Source: Xiphydria camelus (lineage: Eukaryota; Arthropoda; Insecta; Hymenoptera; Xiphydriidae). From it: DNA of 64,000 bases. Numbering within the stretch: position 1 is the stretch's first letter; each line of letters starts with the position of its first letter. The notes below the pieces were generated by a model, which did no database searches, was not told the DNA's origin, and saw nothing but the letters and a program-made list of their open reading frames with translations. The stretch lies in NCBI GenBank assembly GCA_963678675.1, contig OY783193.1:23429309-23493308 (forward strand), given 5' to 3'. Below are positions 21,977-32,618 of the stretch, piece after piece. Both the position numbers and the translations under genes were made by a program.

Positions 21977-22189
21977 GAAGGACGATGTTTCGCAAGAAAA
22001 GGAACAAAAAGTACCTATACTGCCGCAAATCGAAGAAGTACAGCATGCCGGACCGTATCCTCACTACGTGCAACGACGACCCTGATGAACCCGGGATGTA
22101 TAAACCCGGAGCCCCCGAAGCTACGCCGGTGAAAACGGTAGCCGTGTCTCGCAACGGGAACAAGACACACGCACGCACTTTCAGATAAA
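21977..22189 (+). CDS. Possible host exon (basic to acidic peptide, unknown)
   Basis: A frame of 67 residues from an ATG at 21,985 ends at TAA. It starts very basic (MFRKKRNKKYLYCRKSKKY), then becomes acidic and Pro/Gly-rich (TTCNDDPDEPGMYKPGAPEA). Codons mostly end in C or G, unlike the AT-rich flanks. Just upstream, TTTACCCTCAG followed by AAGGACGATG would serve as an intron acceptor. It could be the last exon of a larger gene, for example a juxtamembrane cytoplasmic tail, but this is a guess from composition. I recognise no family. It is not part of any repeat found in this window, which sets it apart. Confidence 0.3.
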
Positions 22190-22820
22190 TGGGTGGCGCG
22201 TTGTGTATCGTGCGCTGCTACAGCTGCAACAGCAGAGTGCGCTTGCGAGCAGTAGGCTGTCGCCAGCGCCCGGTGGCCAGTGCAGTCGGTAATTAAACAA
22301 CAACTAGCGACCATTAGCCTATTATCATATTCATGAACATGGAAAGTGCATCCAGATTCCGAGACCCAGACCAGCCTCGACCCCCTGCACCACCATTCCT
22401 GCACCCTCGCCGGTGGAATACCTTACGTGGTCAATCTGCCGCGGCCACGCGACTGCTCTGGTGGGCCGCGCGGGGCCCACGCCACGACGATGCGCGGTTC
22501 ATGGTGTTCCATTGCATTCCGAAACACCGCAGGGAATTAAAAGGCGTAGGTCGCTCGGGGTTTTTGTATATGCATACGGGGGTCTGTTGCATGAGAGTAT
22601 AAGGCATTCATTCAGATGTAGAATCGAAGCGCGATTACGATGGAAGGGAAACATTACCCCGGCTTATGGCCCTCTCTTTCAGGGTGATTTTATATTCCTT
22701 TTTATCGAAAGATTGCAAGTTATCTATCGAATGTGTTTTTAGGAAAGCGATATTGATGCGGAATGAATTGGATTATTTATTCGAGCGTGGATTAATTACA
22801 CTGTAAGTCATTTTGGGGGT
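22190..22820. other. GC-rich stretch downstream of the possible exon
   Basis: CCTCGACCCCCTGCACCACC, GCCGCGGCCACGCGACTG and similar runs make 22,360-22,560 the most GC-rich non-repeat part of the window. Several overlapping open frames exist on both strands, as expected from high GC, with none convincing. It could be untranslated or regulatory sequence of a neighbouring gene. Confidence 0.3.
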
Positions 22821-23445
22821 CATGAAGAGGGTATTAAAATCTGACTTCAGTTTATGTTCCGGGCTGGTTTACCATTAACAAAACTGATTTTGGTTTGGTT
22901 GTTGCTGCTCAATTAAGCATTTTTTTCAATTTTGTAGTTTTTAGGGAATATGAAGGGAAAACGGTCATTGTTAAATTTAAAAAAAAATGTTTTTTTTTTC
23001 ACAAAATAGTTGTGGTGGGGGTTTTTAGGTACGAGGAATTCATTTCTGATATTTATATTTGCTAAAAACATCCACCAGAGGGTGCTACAGATAAATTTCC
23101 TATAAACTTTACGTATTTTCTATGAAAGATCATGTTTGTTTTATATATTTTCATACATTTCCTCATTATTTGTTTCATTTACTCATTTTTAAAGTATAAA
23201 ATTTTGAATATCGAAACCAGAAAGTGATGAACAGGGTGAGAGATTTCACCAAGTGTGCATGCCTTTTGAAGGTAAAGAATGCTTTTACGGTTTATAACAT
23301 TAATGTAATAAATTTTGTCTTTTTTTTTATATTTCATACATTTTTTAGCACGTTATCAAGGAAAGAAATTAAATTCTATGATCGCCGATCTATGCTGGAC
23401 TTTCAGACGTGATGCTGACGCATATGATACAGATAGACCGTGAGA

Positions 23446-23994
23446 TAATGACAGATTCTGGTACCCCATTTTCGCATACAAGCCTCGAAGAGGGTTGAAA
23501 AGTACTTCGATTTTGAGTAGAATGAAGGGAAATTTACGAATGGTCCCTGGGGATAACATATGGAAAATTCGATTTTTCTTAATAAAAAAATAAAAGGTAC
23601 CTCTTGCCCATTTTTTCACGCAAGCCTTGTTCACTAAATGATTAATTAATAAAACCTGGCTTCGGAAATCAAAGGCTTGTGTGGGAAAATCGGTCAGAAT
23701 CTCGATTTTTCCTTACAAGATTACGCCCTTATTTCAATCCTTTAGCCACCTGCAACACTCAAGCCTTTGGTTTCCCGAAGCCAGGTTTTATTAATTAATC
23801 ATTTAGTGAACAAGGCGTGCGTGAAAAAATGGATAACAGACACCTTTTTATTTGTGTTAAGAAAAATTGAATTTTCCATATGTTATCCCCAGGGACCATT
23901 CGTAAATTTCCCTTCATTCTACTCAAAATCGAAGTACTTTTCAACCCTCTTCGAGGCTTGTATGTGAAAATGGGGCACCAGAATCTGTCACTAT
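23446..23994. mobile_element. Inner palindromic element
   Basis: ATGACAGATTCTGGTACCCC and its complement (GGGGCACCAGAATCTGTCA) bound arms of about 240 bp with ATTTACGAATGGTCCCTGGG. The loop contains a further hairpin around GGCTTCGG/CCGAAGCC. Confidence 0.7.
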
Positions 23995-24006
23995 CTGACG
24001 GACTAA

Positions 24007-24087
24007 GACGAGGAGAGTGAAATAGAAGCGGAGGCTGCTGAAGGCGAAGAAGAAGAAACCCGCTCTGTAATTCATAGTAGCGACTAA
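24007..24087 (+). pseudogene. Acidic C-terminal tail of a transposon protein
   Basis: A 26-residue frame rich in Glu (ESEIEAEAAEGEEEE) ends at TAA. It is similar in character to the tail at 13,630-13,761. The upstream coding part is absent, so it is a remnant only. Confidence 0.35.
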
Positions 24088-24509
24088 GAATAAATAATAA
24101 ACACTTTTAAAAATATTTTTTAACTTTTTTTAAAATTTTTATTATTTGCAAAAAAAAAGGAGCAAATAAAACAGAAATAGTAAGAAAATGTATGAAAATA
24201 TATAAAACAAGCATGATCTTTCATCGAAAATACGTAAAGTTTATAGGAAACTTATCTATAGCGCCATCTGGCGGATATTTTTAGCAAAAATAAAATTCCT
24301 CATAGCTAAAAACCCCCACCACAACTATTTTGTGAAAAAAAACATTGTTTTTAAATTTAATAATGACCATTTTCTCTTCATATTTCCTAAAACTACAAAA
24401 TTGAAAAAAAACGCTTAACTGAGCAGCAACAACCAAACCAAAATCAGTTTTGTTAATGGTGGACCAGCCCGAAACATAAACTGAAGTCAGATTTCAATAC
24501 CCAATTTAG

Positions 24510-24946
24510 TGATTTACTGTGTTATTTTCTACGAAAAATTTTAATTTTCGTCAAACTTTCTCTGTTTACCTATTACCGAGTCGATGACATTTTATTTCAT
24601 TTTTCTGGTGGGAATTTATTAGTCGCTCTAAGAGGAGCCCCTTAGCAATTTTCAACTACAAGGGAGAGTTGCCAACTTTGGATCACAGCCTAGATTTAAC
24701 TACCCCTGTATCTAGGACAGTAGAGATATTTTTCGCCGTTTGTGTGATTAATTATATTGTATGCTCGGACGTACAGAGTTAGATGACACACCTTCTTCGT
24801 TAATTTTGATGGCCATTATTTGTAATTGGTAGGGCAGTAGAGAGCAGTTTCCCACCAGTGCCGGATACTTAAGTTTTTATTCGATTAGGTGGCGTCTTTC
24901 AATCCTGGGAACTGAAAATAGCTCATAGAAATTTTTCAGTTGATAC
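24510..24946. other. AT-rich stretch, nothing recognised
   Basis: No repeat partner in the window and no credible coding frame. Confidence 0.35.
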
Positions 24947-25250
24947 TCACACGGCACAGTTAGGGGAAGGGCGGAAAAAACGGGGAAGTAGAGTAAAACG
25001 GAGTACTCCTATAATTTTTATATTATTGCTGCTACGATATCTCTCTGAAATAGCAGGAACTGCAAGTAAATGGATTGCTCTATCAACTGAACTAGGCGCG
25101 AAAGTAGTGGTAGTTGTAGAACCTACAAGGATTAAATTCATATAATACTACGAGAGTTATCGTGTTACAATATCGCAGGATATTTGATATGAAGTAATTA
25201 TGCTATGTTTATCTACGATATCATAGTTACTATAGGAAAGTAGATATTTT

Positions 25251-25646
25251 GTGGGAAACATTTTAATAATAGTTCGTTCTGGAAAATGTTTTAAATGTTT
25301 TTTTATTTTGAAAATGACATCTAACTTAAAAGCTACACTGGATAGGGTAAAACGGGGTAAGATAAAATGGGGTACCCCAGAGTCGGAGAAAATAGGGGGA
25401 ACTAAGACAGGAAACAAAAACGCCATTGCCACTGGAAAGATAGAGGATTCATCAAGTGACAGCGAAGACAACGACGCCAAGCGTCTTTATTGTGAAGATT
25501 CTCATTTATATTTTATAGAATATATTTTCGTATACGAAAGGATGGATTGCGTATTTCATATACCTCAATTAAGTTTACAATTTATATTCTGGCGTATAGA
25601 AGATGAGGACGATGAGGCCATAGATATCTGTGGGTTATGTCCATAG
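25251..25646 (+). pseudogene. Decayed pogo-like transposase C-terminus with broken PHD-type finger
   Basis: A 131-codon frame contains SSSDSEDNDA, then a Cys, and ends EDEDDEAIDICGLCP. Pogo-like transposases of insects often end with an acidic Ser/Asp stretch followed by a PHD-type zinc finger whose final part is Asp/Glu then CxxC. Here both borders of that finger are visible, but the middle has been replaced by frameshifted, hydrophobic sequence. Flanking GGGTAAAACGGGGTAAGATA and CCCCATTTTGCTTTACCC look like pogo-type termini. The catalytic domain is missing. A related finger is better preserved at 43,787-44,128. Confidence 0.4.
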
Positions 25647-25649
25647 TAA

Positions 25650-26590
25650 TTATAAAATAAATTCTTTATTCATTTATATACCTAACCCCATTTTGCTTTA
25701 CCCAGCGGGAAAAACGGAGTTATATGCAGATTTTTAATTTATACCTGTTTTTACTACATGTATGGTTTTTTAGTAATATTTTGTACTAGTATTAGAGAAC
25801 TAAATGCATAACTATTATGTAATGTTGGGAGAACTTTTTCCAATTTCTCAATTTCTTCATTCATGGTCTGCAAAACTTCACTTTTTGACCGTCCTTCCCC
25901 TATGTATGATATACGTAATTATACCTAAAATTAATGTAAAAAATAGAGCTAAAGGCCGGCTAATTTACGTATAGGAGAGAGCGAGGCTAGTTATAACACT
26001 TTAATATTATTGGCTATAACTTGAGTCAAATCAAAAAGATGGAAAATATTTTATCACGAGCATTCAGCTCATATATTAAACTATCATTTCCAGCATTAAA
26101 GTTGTATATTCGATCATTAAGTAATATTTGGGGAGGTTCTTTGTCACATTACAAAATTGGCAGTCATCACTTGGTATAATTGGTACTAGGTTAGGTTTGT
26201 ACAACGTAGTGATTACGACTGACTAGGCGAGGTGAGGGCCCTAACACGTATATAAACGACCACACATATCACGGTCGGCACACCGGGCTGCATGGCGACA
26301 GGCGCATATACATGTGTAGACTATATATTAACTTATTATATGATGGGATTCAGTTCGGAACATGTGTGCCGCCCGCCTCTTTGTTTAGCGAAGATTACTC
26401 TACTTAATATAGACTATTAATATGATGATACAGACTTGAATATCTCATGTTTCGACTGAATAATGTAGGTTATATACTACATCGGCATAATTATTGATCA
26501 CCTATATAATGGTTCATTTCGTACATAATTTGATTTGATTTAAATAATATAAAATAGCAAAACTTTAGAGGGTTATTTGCATTTATATAT
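25650..26590. other. Unassigned AT-rich stretch
   Basis: Apart from pogo-like motifs near 25,690 (CCATTTTGCTTTACCC), I see no inverted termini, tandem repeats or coding frame. Confidence 0.35.
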
Positions 26591-26599
26591 TGAGTCGGT

Positions 26600-26782
26600 C
26601 GCTCCGCCGACTACCTAACCTAACCCAACCTCTCCCTATTGGAATTTTTTTTTCTAAATTTCCCAAGAAATTACGCCAAGTGGGTGCGACAGAGCCACAA
26701 TAAAGCCAAATTTTCTTGGGAAATTTAGAAAAAAAAATTCCAATAGGGAGAGGTTGGGTTAGGTTAGGTAGTCGGCGGAGCG
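26600..26782. repeat. Near-perfect hairpin with TTAGG-like arms
   Basis: The arms of about 70 bp begin CTCCGCCGACTACCTAACCT and are mirrored at 26,760-26,782. They contain CCTAACCTAACCCAACC, close to the insect telomere unit TTAGG but with spacing variants. The loop carries ATTACGCCAAGTGGGTGCGA, which recurs twice downstream. It may be a MITE or a transposed telomere-like fragment. Confidence 0.65.
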
Positions 26783-27072
26783 AGCGCAGCGAGCGGAGCT
26801 ACAATAAAACGAAATTATAGTAGTTACAGTTCGCGATGTAGATATCCATTTCATGAAACGGCCAATTACGCCAAGTGGGTGCGACGTGGGTGCGACATAA
26901 ACCAGACTAACTTTATTACATGAAGTGGACAAATAAGGTCTATCTGTACAGAACAGGAACTGGACGGTTTTTGTCCAGATACTGTAATGTAAGATGATTT
27001 CATTAAATGGATACAGTTCGCAAAGTGGATATCCATTTCATGAAATGGACAATTACGCTAAGTGGGTGCGAC
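26670..27072 (+). repeat. Threefold repeat of ATTACGCCAAGTGGGTGCGA
   Basis: The motif occurs at about 26,670, 26,870 and 27,052 (last copy with one change). The second and third share the upstream context GATATCCATTTCATGAAA. The first lies in the loop of the hairpin. Confidence 0.65.
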
Positions 27073-27075
27073 ATA

Positions 27076-27665
27076 CCGCATGTCCTATGGCCAACCGCGC
27101 AGGTGAGCTGCGACCTGAATTCTTGACTTCGGCAGTATTTATGGTACAGTTAGAGTGGGCTTCAGGCGAGTGCGCTGCATAAGAACGAAAAGTGTCGACT
27201 GCTCTTCTAATAGCTGTCAATTCGGGAGATCGAAGCGTTTCGTGTAACCTCAAAATCGTAAAGTTTTGAATTAGTAGTGAATAATTTGTAGAAGTGATGA
27301 GAAATAATCATAAATAATCTTCCGAATTGACACCTTAGGTATCGCTCACGCCACTTCGTAAAACTTCGCAGCGTAAGAGCGAAAAGCGTCGTCTGATTTC
27401 CCGATGGCTGTCAATTCGGAAGATTATTTATGATTATTTCTCATCACTTCTACAAATTATTCACTACTAATTCAAAAATTTACGATTTTGAGGTTACACG
27501 AAACGCTTCGATCTCCCGAATTGACAGCTATTAGAAGAGCAGTCGACACTTTTCGTTCTTATGCAGCGCACTCGTCTGAAGCCCACTCTAACAGTACCAT
27601 AAATACTGCCGAAGTCAAGAATTCGGGTCGCAGCTCACCTGCGCGGTTGGCCATAGGACATGCGG
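27076..27665. mobile_element. Fold-back MITE M1, shortened copy (CCGCATGTCCTATGGCC ends)
   Basis: CCGCATGTCCTATGGCCAAC is mirrored by GTTGGCCATAGGACATGCGG. The arms contain GTCGACTGCTCTTCTAATAG. Other copies are 34,310-35,124 and 59,938-60,750; this one is about 220 bp shorter in the middle. It separates the last piece of BEL/Pao pol on its right from unrelated sequence on its left. Confidence 0.85.
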
Positions 27666-27794
27666 TATAGGTATATGACTGCGGCGTACGCCCTTTCAGA
27701 CGCATCTGAAAATCCATGAATGTGGACGACAGCTTTTTGTGATGTGCAAGCCCAACGGGGAATCGAAAATTTCTCAAGTTTCGGCAAGTTGTCC
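27666..27794 (-). pseudogene. BEL/Pao pol fragment (RNase H region)
   Basis: On the minus strand this stretch encodes HGFSDASERAYAAVIY, the well-known start of the RNase H-like region after the reverse transcriptase in BEL/Pao pol. It continues, in phase and in order, the pol remnant at 29,256-30,520 when the two TTAA elements between them and one copy of TTAA are disregarded. The other end is cut by the M1 element. Non-functional fragment. Confidence 0.75.
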
Positions 27795-27798
27795 TTAA

Positions 27799-28522
27799 GG
27801 AGGGGGGGGGGGGGTCTAACAGGTGGAAAATAACTCTACTTTTACGAATTTTTTTAGAGCTGTTGTTGAAGTAGATATCTTCTAATGTTTCGCATGTTAC
27901 AAAGCAGCATTCGAACAACATTTCGTAATTTTTTTGTAGAAAAATATTGAGAAATAAGCCGGTGACGAAGCATTTTCGAGGACGCCTTTTAGAAAAGATG
28001 ATTTGCGGTGGACACTATATTTCAGCGTAAAATTATCTCAAAACAAAAAATCAAAGCAATTTAGTTAAAACAGATGTTTTTCTAGACCCCTATGTTTTTC
28101 TTTAATTTTTTTTCATTTTTAAATGTTTGGTGGTTGTTTGAAGTAAAAATTGCGATTTTTCACGAAAAAATACGTCATTTTGTTGCTGTAAAACCCCCTT
28201 AATGTAACAAAAAAAGATAAAGAAAAACGCAGTAGTCTGGTATTTTATATGTAGAAAGTGTGTACAAAATTTGAAAAGAATCGGTGCAGTAGATTTTAAA
28301 TGACGATGTCCACAGTCTTTTAAAACTTGGTTTCGAGAAACAAGCAGCGTAAAGCGCCGAGTTCTTGCCGCTCCGCAGTATTCTAATAGGAGCGGAAACT
28401 TAAAGGTCTATGACTGAGTTTTGCTCCGATTGACTTGAAATTTGGACACAACATTCTTTAAATGTTTTATTATAAGAAAAGGCAATTTTAAAAAAATTTA
28501 TTTTTAGACCCCCCCCCCCCCC
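27799..28522. mobile_element. TTAA-flanked non-autonomous element 1
   Basis: TTAA (27,795-27,798) is followed by GGAGGGGGGG and GTCTAAC. At the other end TTAGAC and a C run precede TTAA (28,523-28,526), so the ends are inverted G/C runs with a GTCTAA core. A further CCCCCTTAA at 28,194-28,202 could mark an internal or older end. Insertion at TTAA is typical of piggyBac and Kolobok. The interior shares about 115 bp with 13,150-13,277. Confidence 0.65.
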
Positions 28523-28526
28523 TTAA

Positions 28527-29251
28527 GGGGGTTATGAAGTCTAGAACACCGAAAATTACTAAATGTTGAGATTTTTTCAGGGCTAAATGAAAAACCCGAT
28601 TTAAGTGAAATTAACATAACATTTTTATTAATACTTAAAGAACATATTTGAATTTTTTCAGAATTTTAGAAAAAAAATACTGCCTTTCCAGTGATTGAAG
28701 GGTGTTCTGGTAAAATTGTGCGGTCTCCTTCCGTACATCATTTTGGCCAAACCGGTTGATCTAGAACAATTTGGTAAACTGGGTTTAGTTTTCAATACTA
28801 TTTTCTATGGAATGAACTATTATGGTTGAGAAAAAATCATGTGGTAGATTTTTATAGGCATTTTTTAATTTACAGTACAGAAAAAGCTTGAAATTTTAAG
28901 TAAACAGGGGCCTGTAATTATTGAAATAATCAATTTGTGAGCATAAGAGTAGTTCATTCCAAAGACACGAACAGCATAAACATTCCCTGAAAATTTCACA
29001 TTAATCTGAGCTACAGTTTTTAAGATACAATGTACGGAAGGTTAGAAAAACATGTTTTGAGAAAAACAGGTTTCTATGAAAAGATTTAGGTTCCAGCTCA
29101 CATAAATCAAACAAAATGAGCTCTCATAGTGGCAGCAATTTTGAACGTAGCGCGATGCGGTCTTCACTAAAACTTTCCGGAAGAGTTCTACTTTTGTAAA
29201 ATGCAATAAAAAAATCGATTTTTAAAAAATTCTAGACTTGATAACCCCCTT
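28527..29251. mobile_element. TTAA-flanked non-autonomous element 2
   Basis: The ends GGGGGTTATGAAGTCTAGAA and TTCTAGACTTGATAACCCCC are inverted repeats of about 20 bp directly flanked by TTAA (28,523-28,526 and 29,252-29,255). It shares its left TTAA with element 1, so the two lie head to tail in one target. At 725 bp it has no coding region. TTAA specificity points to piggyBac or Kolobok. Confidence 0.8.
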
Positions 29252-29255
29252 AAAC

Positions 29256-30520
29256 CTTCTCCATTGATCTGCGATTTTTATAATTTGTTCAACTTTGGCC
29301 GGATTCTTTCGATATTTGCACGGAATCTCATCTAGCTTCGTCGACACGGGATCATCCCAATCCAATTCAGTAATCCAAAGGTCTTCAATAATTACCTTTG
29401 CGGTGATGAGTACTGGAGGGGACCAACTTAGTGGATCGAATAGTTTTGGTACGTTGGATAGTATTGTCCTTTTCGTATTCCGATGGCACTGAGTGGTTGA
29501 GTCGTTGACTTGAATCAAAAATGCGTCAGTTGACGGCGTCCAGATAAGTCCAAGTGTGTGTAGAGTTTCTTCCAGTTGGGTTATCCATGGTTTAGTCTCA
29601 TTATCTGGGCATAATTCCGGATAATTGGATGACCACTTTGCCAGTGGTAAGCATGCTTGATTCAGTATGTTGACGAGCTGTTGTTTGGCAATCAAAGCAT
29701 CATCAACTGTGTCAGCTCCGATGAAGAAATCATCAACGTAACTTTCTGTGCTGACGATGTTTACTGTGATTGGGTATTTGGAGCCTTCATCTGCGACGAG
29801 CTACTTAAGTACCCTTAATGCAAGGAATGGAGCTGCTGTGAGTCCATAAGAGTAACAGTATTTATATAATTCAAAGATTTTTATCTCCTACGATGGATTA
29901 AATCTAAATAATATTCGCTGGAACGGCCGATTATCTTCGTGGACTGATAGTTGTCGGTACATCTTAACAATGTCTGCTGTGACTCCGACCTTGAATAGTC
30001 GCCGCCTAGTGAGGATTAGCCATATGTCCGACTGCAATTTCGGTCCAGGATACATCAACGAGTTTAGTGAATGCCCGCTATTTGTCTTTTGCGTTGCATT
30101 AAACACCACCCGAAACTTCTTTTCTGGGTCGTTCTTCTTTATTACTCCGTAATATGGAATACAGTACGATTACTGAGCAATTTTCTTGGGGTCACTGACT
30201 TCATGCATGTGACCTAAGGATCTATATTCTTCCACAAAATCGTGATACTTAGATGAGAGTATAACATCTTTTTTCATTTTGAACTCTTAGGCCGGGTATT
30301 GTGTTAGCGCCTTGGAGCGCGATTCGCCAAGTAACTGGTGGGCCTGTGGCTTGAGCGGTAGACGAACTTTGTAGCGACCACTTTTGAGCCTCTTCTGTGT
30401 TTTAACAAACTGTTCTTTGCAAAATTTTTCCTCTGGAGTTAGGATTTCAATATTACTGAATTCTTCCACCACCCACAGAACCGTTTGAAGTTGTTGTTGA
30501 GTTCTTCCATCGTTTGAATG
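29256..30520 (-). pseudogene. BEL/Pao retrotransposon pol remnant (linker and reverse transcriptase)
   Basis: Read on the minus strand from about 30,520, it starts with the protease-to-RT linker (LTPEEKFCKEQF; SGRYKVRLPLK). Next come the RT palm (HSLNSLMYPGPKLQSD; TADIVKMYRQL) and the catalytic YVDD (29,729-29,740), then the region after it (LSNVPKLFDPLSW). This order is characteristic of BEL/Pao. In-frame stops occur near 29,886 (TAG), 29,801-29,803 (TAG) and about 30,170 (TAA), and there is a likely 1-base slip near 30,470. gag, protease and integrase are not present. It abuts TTAA element 2 at 29,252, and pol continues beyond it at 27,666-27,794. Confidence 0.9.
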
Positions 30521-31080
30521 CGGAAACGAATTGTTATGATTATTGAGGAAGAGTATAATAAAAGGCTTATGAATCTAAAGGCTTAATAATTTTTAATACT
30601 CAATCAACTTCATTTCTTCTATTGATGTTCTCAATTAAACGTTAATCTTTCTTAATTACCTAAATACATACATCAAAGGTTTTGTAGATCCTCATTCTAG
30701 TATACAACAATATATCTATGATAAAACTTAGATACCGTAAATTATTCAATATTTCATTTTTCGTTTGGTAACGTGGAAGTAAGCGGTAACACGTAACAAC
30801 TTACTTTAAGTCCCACACGTTTTTTTAAATGTGAAACATCTAATGCCGCGCTACGGCGGTGAGAACGGCTGCTAGCGTGGCGATATCGCTACTCCTGGCG
30901 TCGCAGGCATGGCAAAACTCGGAACGCATCGGCTCTCTCCGCCACGACTCGGTGGTCAGCTTTTCCCGAGCGCTAGCTTTACTCTTACTACTACACGCTC
31001 ATTGTATCGGTGCCCGAAGCAGTACGGAGCGTTCTCTATAGGGCTCGTGCATGCCCGAGTGGTGGCGCGGCAGTAGGCAA
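30521..31080. other. Unassigned stretch
   Basis: AT-rich to 30,840 with a small hairpin (GTAAGCGGTAACACG region), then GC-rich from 30,845 to 31,080. The GC-rich part has one short open frame (60 codons) that I do not trust. No repeats are recognised. Confidence 0.3.
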
Positions 31081-31325
31081 TATGAGCCATTGAAAGCCAG
31101 AATGGTCCAACAAGTCACATTTCATGTAAACTGAGATTATTTGACTGCAAAGTTAAGTACAATTTGAAAAATCTGTCTAGATGATACAAACAGATATTTT
31201 AAAACGTAAATATCTGTTTTGTATCAGCTAGACAGATTTTTCAAATTGCACTTAACTTTGCAGTCAAATAATCTCAGCTTACATGAAATGTGACTTAGAC
31301 CATTCTGGCTTTCAACGGCTCATAT
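31081..31325. mobile_element. Palindromic MITE (ATGAGCCATTGAAAGCCAGA arms)
   Basis: The arms of about 110 bp are near-perfect inverted repeats, including TTTGACTGCAAAGTTAAGT and GAAAAATCTGTCTAG. The loop is about 25 bp. No clear target duplication. Confidence 0.8.
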
Positions 31326-31435
31326 TCAGTGCTATAGTGGCCGTCAACAGCATTAAATACGTTATAAAGTGTGCCTTTATACAGGATACAGGATCGTGAA
31401 TTTGTGAATAATGGTGAGTAATTTCCATTATTCAT

Positions 31436-31570
31436 AAATTCACGATTTCGAGGTTAGATCCTTCGAGATCACCCGAACTGATACCCACTCTAACTACCGA
31501 CACGACTTCTACCGGTATAAATGACTCGAGTACCGACCAAGCACGGCCAAAGGTAAATTTCAAAGTCCCT
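31436..31570 (+). repeat. Dispersed repeat related to the end of the 1.4-kb repeat
   Basis: ATTCACGATTTCGAGGTTAG to GACCAAGC resembles 7,470-7,590 and 61,015-61,136, with more divergence. Confidence 0.6.
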
Positions 31571-31778
31571 GCAACTGTGTGGTTCTGCGCGGGACATCCT
31601 GTACGCCCAGCGTCTCAGATTCTGTCGCTAGTGACTTTCTAAAATGTTTTTTTTAAACAAACTATCTAATGGACAATTACTTCTCATGCCCTCATTAGCT
31701 ACGGTGACATTTACCCTCATTAATGAAAGCATGAGGATCGATTAATCATTGGTTAGTACGTTTAAAAATAACATTTAA

Positions 31779-32082
31779 AAAAACACAAAATGCATCACGG
31801 GACGCCTGTTAGATGTGAAACATCGAAATTCTTCTTTGTAGAAAGTATGTGATAGAAAGGATGGACCACGCGTCCGTCGAAAGAACACTTGCGCATTTGT
31901 ATTTATGACTGTGATGCCATTAAACGGTACGAACCATTGTGTCTAATTCAAAAAGCGCATTTAGTTTACTCTCTCTTAACTCTGTCATCGGTCGTTGTTC
32001 CGTCTCGCGATAAACGGAATACAAAGAAGAATTTCGATGTTTCACATCGAACAGGCGTCCCGTGACGCATTTTGTGTTTTTT
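31779..32082. mobile_element. Palindromic element with AAACACAAAATGC termini
   Basis: AAAAAACACAAAATGCATCA and its imperfect complement at 32,063-32,082 continue as inverted arms through CGAAATTCTTCTTTGT. The loop is about 180 bp. Confidence 0.75.
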
Positions 32083-32126
32083 CACTATCAATCGAAATAA
32101 AATAGATAGGGTTCATATAGTATTAA

Positions 32127-32614
32127 TGTAGGATCAGGGAGGAACGCAAGACCCGAGTAACGGCCGGCGAAACCGTTCCCGGAAAGCGGGAGCCGTTAGG
32201 AATGCGAGACCCGAGCGACGGTCGACGAGACCGTTCCCGAAAGGCGGGGACGGTGGAGAATGCGATAGACCGAGTAACGGTCGGCGAGACCGTTCTCGAA
32301 AGATGGGACCGTAAGGGGTGCGAGGGACTCGAGGAGAGGAAGGCGAGGGGCCTGAGTAGCGGCCAGCGAGGCCGCTCCTCAGGAACAAGGGATGTACAAG
32401 GAAGGGTAGACGAAATTAGAGAGGGGGTAAGGGAATATAAGCGGAGGATAGGAAGAGGGAAGGGGATTCGAGATTCGAGATCCGAAGTTTAGAGTGCAGA
32501 TCAGAGATTCCCGACGGTGTGTGAGGTTCACGGGCAACCGAGCCCATGTATATATTTCTGTAAATACACGTTCATATCGCCTATACATCCTGTCTCTGTG
32601 ATTATGATCCCACA
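32127..32614 (+). mobile_element. Solo LTR (TGT...ACA, 4-bp TTAA duplication)
   Basis: It begins TGTAGGATC and ends GATCCCACA, so the ends mirror each other as LTRs do. TTAA flanks both sides (32,123-32,126 and 32,615-32,618). The interior has four degenerate copies of a roughly 55-60 bp GC-rich unit (CGAGTAACGGTCGGCGAGAC), then an AT-rich 3' part. No internal retrotransposon sequence remains, consistent with LTR-LTR recombination. It is probably a Gypsy-type LTR; open frames across the tandem units are not genes. Confidence 0.75.
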
Positions 32615-32618
32615 TTAA

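Larger units (their letters stand above)
22829..24502. mobile_element. 1.7-kb palindromic element with GGGTATT termini
   Basis: The arms 22,829-23,190 and 24,150-24,502 are inverted copies (AATCTGACTTCAGTTTATGT; ACAAAATAGTTGTGGTGGGG). An inner palindrome (23,446-23,994) sits at the centre. A coding remnant at 24,007-24,087 is an acidic C-terminal tail. The overall layout resembles the 12.2-17.1 kb element, that is, an inverted duplication of a 3' transposase end with a second element in the loop. Confidence 0.75.

Noticed and set aside
22015..22404. 129-codon minus-strand frame
   Set aside because: Opposite strand of the better plus-strand candidate in GC-rich DNA, with no motif.
25070..25140. 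tRNA-like sequence
   Set aside because: A possible T-arm-like GGTTCTACAACTACC (complement) is present, but no cloverleaf could be drawn.
26600..26782. Telomere array
   Set aside because: Only a few TTAGG-like units in a hairpin; no continuous TTAGG array.
27488..27921. Recurring peptide near LRSPELTAIRRAVDTFRSYA in several places
   Set aside because: It appears in every M1 copy and in both arms because M1 is repetitive and palindromic. Composition and lack of a start context do not support a gene.
32134..32492. 84- and 96-codon frames with repeated Pro/Arg/Gly
   Set aside because: They translate the GC-rich tandem units of the solo LTR.
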